A stretch of DNA of 48,450 nt from Bacteroidota bacterium (GTDB taxonomy: Bacteria; Bacteroidota; Bacteroidia; Chitinophagales; Chitinophagaceae). Made by a program: the position numbers and the translations under genes. This document shows, piece by piece, positions 43,343-48,450 of the stretch. The first letter of the stretch is position 1; each line of letters starts with the position of its first letter. Below the pieces are notes generated by a model. The model had not been told where the DNA came from. It worked only from the letters and a program-made list of their open reading frames with translations, and did not search any database. The DNA is taken from positions 1-48,450 of the forward strand of contig JAPLEH010000016.1 of the NCBI GenBank assembly GCA_026391455.1. Reading direction: 5' to 3'.

Positions 43343-44020
43343 TTATTTTTCCTGTGCAGAAAGGTAATCCGCTGCTCCTTTTATCAACAATAATTGTGCA
43401 GCGCCATAGGTGAGCATGATGATGATACCGGCCCATTCAAAATGCTGATAAAATCTGTCGATGGCCAGCACCGAGTCGGAAAGTACGAATAAGGCAGCGC
43501 CGGCAAACATCAAGCGCCCCGCGCTTTTATTCCGGATCGCAGGGGCATGCATGGCGAGCATGAACATGGTACTGATGACCAGCCCATACACCATTACCGG
43601 CACCTTCATATCTTTTAAGCCCGGGTACAAAAGCCACATGAGTCCTGCATAATATACCAGCACAATCAGCAAGGTGAACGGCCGGAATCTTACCTGCTCT
43701 TTTTTTCGCAGTTGCAGAAAGAAAAGGATATAAAAAATATGGGCCAATAAAAATGCAGCTAACCCATAAATGAAAAATGCAGGATATTTTACCTGAAACA
43801 ACAAGAGCGTGTCACCAGCCATGGAAAAAAGGATGGCCAGCAATATCCAACGGGCCATTCCGGATAACATGTTTTTGCACCGGGAATCAAAATAGCCCAG
43901 CAATACCAGCATGATCGCCGGTTTGAGGGCCAACTGCAATTCCTGATGCTGGTACTGCATACTAACGATATAACTCATAAGTATAACCGTAAACAGCAGG
44001 AACCAATGTTTTTCTTTCAT
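43343..44020 (-). CDS. YhhN/TMEM86 family lysoplasmalogenase-like membrane protein
   Basis: The 225-residue protein has about eight hydrophobic helices and the YhhN signature pattern: LKPAIMLVLL, ILFSMAGDTLLL with its conserved Gly-Asp, AAFLLAHIFYILFF, and GAALFVLSDSVLAI with its SDS motif. Relatives hydrolyse the vinyl-ether bond of lysoplasmalogens, but activity in a given bacterial member is unproven. It lies 13 bases downstream of ispG and 51 bases upstream of nadB. Confidence 0.85.
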   Translation of the reverse strand: MKEKHWFLLFTVILMSYIVSMQYQHQELQLALKPAIMLVLLGYFDSRCKNMLSGMARWILLAILFSMAGDTLLLFQVKYPAFFIYGLAAFLLAHIFYILFFLQLRKKEQVRFRPFTLLIVLVYYAGLMWLLYPGLKDMKVPVMVYGLVISTMFMLAMHAPAIRNKSAGRLMFAGAALFVLSDSVLAIDRFYQHFEWAGIIIMLTYGAAQLLLIKGAADYLSAQEK

Positions 44021-44033
44021 GATAAAAATTTGA

Positions 44034-46058
44034 TCAGACTTCTATCCAGGCACCATTTTCTTTCAACAGGTTGATGAGTTCCTCTACGGCCACTTCGCTT
44101 TGTACATTCCGTTTCATCACTTCTTTTCCTTTATACAGGGTGATCTTACCCGGGCCGCTTCCCACATATCCAAAATCTGCATCGGCCATTTCACCAGGGC
44201 CATTCACGATACAACCCATGATGGCGATCTTTACTCCTTTCAGGTGATTCGTTACGGCACGAATCTTCGCCGTTGTTTCCTGAAGATCGAACAAGGTGCG
44301 GCCACAACTGGGGCAACTGATATATTCGGTCTTTGAAATACGGGTGCGCGTTGCCTGCAAAATACTGAAGGCGGTGTTATTGGTAAACTGGTTGATATCT
44401 TTTACTTCCAGATAGGTTCTGCCCGATACTTTTTTATTCTCCATCTGTGGTGTGCCGGTATAACCCAGGCAAATACCATCACCCATACCTTCGAGGAGGA
44501 GGGCGCCTGTTTCGGTGGCAAAATGAATCAGGTGTTCATCGGGAGTTTGATCGGCGTTGCCTGTCGGGCTGTCGGTAATCAATATGACCGGGTTATTGAT
44601 CTTTCGCATCATCAGCTCAGCGATCATGCGGCGTACGGATTGCATGGCATTCCGATTGGTGGAGCTCAGGCAAAGTACGGCAGTCGGGTCACCGGCCAGG
44701 TCTTCTAAGAATGTATAATCATTGATGGGGGTATCGTCGTTATAACAATCCACCATGACGAAGTTGAGCCGGTCACTTTTTTGTTCAGCACTGGCATAGG
44801 CGCTGTTGCTGAATATGGGCAGGTATTTGGTCTGGTCTTCCGCCAATGCACGGGCGGCCGGGAACACGATCACTTTTAATGTACCGGGCAAAGCAAAATC
44901 GAGCAGTTGGTTGCCGGTAAAAATATAATCGGCGGCAGCATCCCCGATGGTCCATTTATCCGTTGCAGCATCGTATGTATACCCGATACTTTGCAGGTGT
45001 GCCGGTGTGATCTTTTCTGTTTTACTCATGTCGGCAATGACAACCGGCACCTGTTTACCACCGATATTATCCACGGCAAATGTTTCGCGGCGCTTATACT
45101 CAAAAGGAGAATAAGGTAAACCTGTGGACGGGTATGCGGGAACAAAAGATTTTGCTGTATTATTTTCTGTAGCGGGTAAGGCGTATCGTTTCACCAGATC
45201 CTTACAAACCGGAATTTCAAACTCAGGGTCTTCTGTCAATGATACACGGATGGTATCGCCAATACCATCTTCGAGCAGGGTACCAATACCGATGGCTGAT
45301 TTAATGCGGCCATCTTCACCATCGCCGGCTTCCGTTACTCCGAGGTGCAAGGGGTAACATTCGCCAAATTCAAGCTGCATGGTTTGCACGAGCATCCGGT
45401 AAGCCTGTACCATTACCTGGGGGTTGCTGCTCTTCATGCTCAGTATAATGTTATGGTATGCTTCATCTCTGGCTATACGCAAAAATTCCATGGCGCTTTC
45501 TACCATACCCATGGGGGTATCTCCATAACGGCTCATGATCCGGTCGCTCAATGAACCGTGATTGGTGCCGATACGCATAGCAGTACCATACTCACGGCAG
45601 ATTTTTACCAATGGGGTAAAGCGTTCGCGGATACGGTCAATCTCTTCTGCATATTCTGCATCGGAATATTCGATCTGTTCAAATTTTTTCTTGTCTACAT
45701 AATTGCCGGGATTCACGCGTACTTTCTCAATGATGCGTGCGGCTATTTCAGCGGCATTGGGGGTAAAGTGGATATCAGCGATGATGGGAGTGGTATAACC
45801 TCTTTTTCGCAATTCGTTTTTTATCAGCAGCAGGTTCTCTGCTTCTTTTTTTGAGGGGGCAGTAATGCGTATCAGTTCAGATCCGGCCTCGATACAGCGG
45901 ATGCTTTGTTCTACGGTGGCCAGGGTGTCCATGGTATCGGTAGTAGTCATGGTCTGCACCCGTATGGGATGATGATTGCCTAACAAAAGGTCACCGATTT
46001 TTACCTCTTTTGTCTGTAGCCGATGATATCCCGTTAATGATTCACAATACAATTGCAT
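44034..46058 (-). CDS. ispG: 4-hydroxy-3-methylbut-2-enyl diphosphate synthase IspG, long form
   Basis: The 674-residue protein catalyses the penultimate step of the MEP isoprenoid pathway, converting MEcPP to HMBPP with a [4Fe-4S] cluster. The N-terminal TIM-barrel half is marked by HPIRVQTMTTTDT, IIADIHFTPNAAEIAAR and KVRVNPGNYVD. The cluster ligands are in the C-terminal half: SCPSCGRT and IMGCIVNGPGEMADAD. The length is about 300 residues above the short E. coli type because of the extra central domain found in Bacteroidota, Chlamydiae and plants. It heads the probable operon ispG - lysoplasmalogenase-like gene - nadB - acyltransferase. Confidence 0.95.
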   Translation of the reverse strand: MQLYCESLTGYHRLQTKEVKIGDLLLGNHHPIRVQTMTTTDTMDTLATVEQSIRCIEAGSELIRITAPSKKEAENLLLIKNELRKRGYTTPIIADIHFTPNAAEIAARIIEKVRVNPGNYVDKKKFEQIEYSDAEYAEEIDRIRERFTPLVKICREYGTAMRIGTNHGSLSDRIMSRYGDTPMGMVESAMEFLRIARDEAYHNIILSMKSSNPQVMVQAYRMLVQTMQLEFGECYPLHLGVTEAGDGEDGRIKSAIGIGTLLEDGIGDTIRVSLTEDPEFEIPVCKDLVKRYALPATENNTAKSFVPAYPSTGLPYSPFEYKRRETFAVDNIGGKQVPVVIADMSKTEKITPAHLQSIGYTYDAATDKWTIGDAAADYIFTGNQLLDFALPGTLKVIVFPAARALAEDQTKYLPIFSNSAYASAEQKSDRLNFVMVDCYNDDTPINDYTFLEDLAGDPTAVLCLSSTNRNAMQSVRRMIAELMMRKINNPVILITDSPTGNADQTPDEHLIHFATETGALLLEGMGDGICLGYTGTPQMENKKVSGRTYLEVKDINQFTNNTAFSILQATRTRISKTEYISCPSCGRTLFDLQETTAKIRAVTNHLKGVKIAIMGCIVNGPGEMADADFGYVGSGPGKITLYKGKEVMKRNVQSEVAVEELINLLKENGAWIEV

Positions 46059-46145
46059 GGTGGTATGGTGCTGTTTTGAGAAGCGCTGTTTTGCGGTGTT
46101 AGCAGGCGAAGTTACGCAAACTGCACTATACAGCAGAGGCTATCG

Positions 46146-46769
46146 CTACCAGTCTTTACCTCCCTGTCCTCCCGCTTTTTCTTTAGCCTGCTGCATACGC
46201 TGTTGCAGTTCCTTTTCTTTTTGCTCCAGCAGTTTCAACCGCTGCTCCGCTTCTTTCTGGCTCATTTTCGGTTGTTGTTGTTGTTTCTGCTTTTCCTGGG
46301 GCTTGTTCTTTTTTTGCTGGTCATTTTGCTTTTTCGGCGGATTCTTCTTTTTGAGTTCAAGTAATGCCTTTTGCAGGTTCTCCCGGGCTTGTTTATCACC
46401 CGGATTTAAACGCAATGCGTCTTTATAAGCCTCGATACTCTCTTCCAGTTTGTTTAGCTTGCTCAATACGGCACCTTTATTATAATAGGCTTTCGCTTTC
46501 AATGTGGTTTCGGCCGATGACTGGGTCACTTCAGCATACAATTTCACCGCCTCTTCTTCTTTTCCCTGTACATGAAAGGCATTGGCAAGATTGAATTTAG
46601 CAGTACTGTTGTCCCTGTCGGCCTTCAACGCCTTCTCATACGAGGCCGCAGCTTTATCGTATTCTTTTTTCCGGTACATCTCATTACCTTCTGCGATCAG
46701 TTGATCTGCGTTCTGGGCATAGACATCCAAAACTGAAAAGAGCAGTACTATGATGCATAAACATTTCAT
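46146..46769 (-). CDS. batC: BatC-like TPR protein
   Basis: The 207-residue product has a signal peptide (LCIIVLLFSVLDVYAQ), about three tetratricopeptide repeats at residues 20-130 (ADQLIAEGNEMYRKKEYDKA, STAKFNLANAFHVQGKEEEA, AKAYYNKGAVLSKLNKLEES) and a Lys/Gln-rich charged C-terminus, probably coiled coil. This pattern matches BatC of the Bacteroidota aerotolerance (Bat) operon, which acts in the periplasm or envelope. Its ATG overlaps the batB stop (ATGA), so the genes are translationally coupled. The usual downstream batD is not present here. Confidence 0.75.
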   Translation of the reverse strand: MKCLCIIVLLFSVLDVYAQNADQLIAEGNEMYRKKEYDKAAASYEKALKADRDNSTAKFNLANAFHVQGKEEEAVKLYAEVTQSSAETTLKAKAYYNKGAVLSKLNKLEESIEAYKDALRLNPGDKQARENLQKALLELKKKNPPKKQNDQQKKNKPQEKQKQQQQPKMSQKEAEQRLKLLEQKEKELQQRMQQAKEKAGGQGGKDW

Positions 46770-47785
46770 GCGGTAAGAGGTTTACGCGTGCGTCCTTTTT
46801 TTATTTCCGGAATAAACAACTCGATGATCAGCAGCAAAAACATTAGTCCGGCAAACCAGGGGTAATAGGATGTAAAGCTCATGAGTGATACATCACCAAA
46901 AGCCTTTTGATCTATTTTAGACAATTGCTGCTTCAATGCTGTCACGGCTTCATCACTTCCCTGCAACCGGAGATAAATACCATTGGTAGCACTGGCCACT
47001 TCCTTCAATGTTTCTTCATTCAATTTCGACACCACCGTATTACCGGCTTCATCTTTTTTTTCTGTTCCGGTAGCAGGATCGATGATCACACTGCCTTCGG
47101 GTGAGCCTACCCCGATCGTATTGATCATTACTCCCTGGGAGGCCAGTTCCCGTGCCGTACTGATGGCATTTTCATCATGGTCTTCCCCGTCTGAAATAAG
47201 TACGATTGCTTTAAAACGTTTTTCCCGGGGATCGAACACATTCACACTCATATTCAGTGCATCGGTAATTACGGTACCCTGTTGTGCGATGGCATCCGGG
47301 CCCGCCGTATTCACATACATTACAGCAGCACCGTGATCGGTGGTGAGGGGCATTTGTATATGGGCCTTACCGGCAAATAATACGAGACCGATACGATCAT
47401 TCGGCATTTGATCGATTAGTTTGCCGATAAATTGTTTTGCACGGTCGAGCCGTGCCGGTGGCAGGTCTGCGGCCAGCATGCTTTTGCTTACATCCAGCGC
47501 AATGGCCACATCAATACCTTTTCGCAGGGCATTGTCAGATCCGCCGGGAGTACGGGGATTCATAACAGCCACTACACCTGCAATAAGCGCGATGAGCACC
47601 AATATAAACTTAAGGGAAAATAACCGGGAAGAATAAGACTGGGTGAGTGCATCTACCAGTTTCTCACTGCCCATACGTTTCTTCACTTTTTTCTTCCAGC
47701 GAAGCAGTAGGAAAAAGAAGAGCAAAAGAATAACCGGGCCAGCGAGCAGCCATACCAGTTCTTTATGCTGAAAAAGTGAGATCAC
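46766..47785 (-). CDS. batB: BatB-like VWA-domain membrane protein
   Basis: The 339-residue protein has two N-terminal membrane helices (about residues 10-28 and 57-75) and a von Willebrand A domain at about 90-280 with a full MIDAS: DVSKS, then a Thr in the VITDAL segment and the Asp in SDGEDHD. A third helix lies near the C-terminus (WFAGLMFLLLIIELFI). The GTG start at 47785 is used because the nearby ATG is out of frame and is followed at once by a stop. It is placed as BatB rather than BatA because the TPR gene follows directly. moxR and batA are not next to it; a beta-lactamase gene lies upstream. Confidence 0.75.
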   Translation of the reverse strand: MISLFQHKELVWLLAGPVILLLFFFLLLRWKKKVKKRMGSEKLVDALTQSYSSRLFSLKFILVLIALIAGVVAVMNPRTPGGSDNALRKGIDVAIALDVSKSMLAADLPPARLDRAKQFIGKLIDQMPNDRIGLVLFAGKAHIQMPLTTDHGAAVMYVNTAGPDAIAQQGTVITDALNMSVNVFDPREKRFKAIVLISDGEDHDENAISTARELASQGVMINTIGVGSPEGSVIIDPATGTEKKDEAGNTVVSKLNEETLKEVASATNGIYLRLQGSDEAVTALKQQLSKIDQKAFGDVSLMSFTSYYPWFAGLMFLLLIIELFIPEIKKGRTRKPLTA

Positions 47786-47848
47786 ATATTGGGTTTACCT
47801 GCCGGTGCAAAAATCAAACCATAAAAGCTGTACCGGTATATGAATTGT

Positions 47849-48450
47849 TTACATTTCGCCTTTAAAAAAGCCGAGCTTGGCAAGTATATCCTTGAGTATT
47901 TTCATCCGAACGGTTTTCATATCCAGGTTCCTGTCGGGCGTTTCGATATTCAGCACAAAGAAATACGGATGATTATTTTCTTCAATCCAACCGGTTATCC
48001 ATCCGATAGCATTCCCTTTCTCTGTAAAGCCCCATCCGGTCTTATATCCGAGACGGTATTGGGTATTCGTTTCAAACAACATGGCCCGCTTTACCATTTC
48101 CTGGTAGCTTTTAAAGAAGGGGAGCTGGTTAAAATATAATTGTTTTACCAGGCCCAGGTTTTGATCCGGTGTAACTTTCAGGGTATTATCGAGCCAAAAG
48201 GTATCGATGGCTGATCTGATTTTAAACAGGCTGGTATCGTTGGCGGCACCGTATTTCAGGCTGTCGAGCCAATATTGCATGGTATCCTTTCCAATGCGGC
48301 GGGCCACTTCCTGGTAGTAGGGTACGGAGGATACCCGAAACGCTTCATACATGGTAAGGTCTTTATTCAACTCAGCTCTGGAACGGGTGATCCCATCCCA
48401 GGGAATGACCATACTATCACTCACGATTTTACCGGTCTGTAATCCGATGA
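47849..48450 (-). CDS. Class D (OXA-type) beta-lactamase, C-terminal part (cut by window edge)
   Basis: The frame is open to the window end, so about 200 residues are seen and the N-terminus with the STFK active-site serine is missing. The segment KDLTMYEAFRVSSVPYYQEV carries the SxV motif (SSV). IDTFWLDN carries the conserved Trp of the omega region and YKTGWG carries the KTG motif. The expected YGN triad reads YGA in LKYGAAN. GWITGWIEENNHPYFFVLNIE is the usual C-terminal block. It should hydrolyse penicillins or act as a sensor of similar fold. A GTG at 48424 is internal and not the start. Confidence 0.85.
   Translation of the reverse strand, partial: IGLQTGKIVSDSMVIPWDGITRSRAELNKDLTMYEAFRVSSVPYYQEVARRIGKDTMQYWLDSLKYGAANDTSLFKIRSAIDTFWLDNTLKVTPDQNLGLVKQLYFNQLPFFKSYQEMVKRAMLFETNTQYRLGYKTGWGFTEKGNAIGWITGWIEENNHPYFFVLNIETPDRNLDMKTVRMKILKDILAKLGFFKGEM

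Overview
The window looks like a chromosomal segment of a Bacteroidota bacterium, most likely of the Chitinophagaceae/Chitinophagales type. The evidence is type IX secretion (T9SS) C-terminal sorting domains, periplasmic-propeller sensor kinases, a DUF5916 outer-membrane protein, a long-form IspG with the extra central domain, a Bat VWA/TPR pair, and several TAnnTTTG promoter elements of the Bacteroidota type. No rRNA, tRNA, CRISPR array or complete mobile element was recognised.

Layout. 1-222 is the 3' end of an IS4-family transposase, which runs almost directly into icmF (fused acyl-CoA mutase, minus). A divergent promoter region separates icmF from an AmgK-like sugar kinase fused to a RapZ C-terminal domain, followed by a MurU-like nucleotidyltransferase: a probable cell-wall amino-sugar salvage operon. 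Then come an M1 metallopeptidase, a lipoprotein, a metallophosphoesterase carrying an in-frame 21-bp tandem repeat, and a 1623-residue Asp-box/Ig-like T9SS protein. The housekeeping stretch 15.3-19.1 kb holds ridA, a 3-hydroxyacyl-CoA dehydrogenase-like remnant protein overlapping tsaB, an ArsR regulator, and a metallo-beta-lactamase/double-rhodanese protein.

The accessory part runs from about 19.1 to 36 kb. It holds a large GEVED-type secreted protein, a probable 2-oxoglutarate dioxygenase, and an AT-rich island with a small unknown protein and a cytoplasmic clostripain-like (C11) cysteine peptidase. These are followed by two paralogous propeller sensor kinases facing a gene set that contains two NarL-type response regulators, one normal membrane histidine kinase, one kinase-derived protein that has lost its phospho-acceptor histidine and ATP-binding motifs, and a multi-pass membrane protein. 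An AT-rich orphan gene closes this part.

The right end contains a LamG T9SS protein, a DUF5916 protein, a decayed lipid A acyltransferase relic next to an intact acyltransferase, and the probable operon ispG - lysoplasmalogenase-like gene - nadB - acyltransferase (minus strand). A batB-batC pair and a class D beta-lactamase cut by the window edge follow.

The best candidates for undescribed biology are the pseudo-histidine-kinase/response-regulator pair that looks like a duplicated and degenerated two-component module (31.4-34.3 kb), and the AT-rich C11 peptidase island (about 23.0-25.17 kb), whose peptidase gene overlaps the neighbouring sensor kinase head to head.
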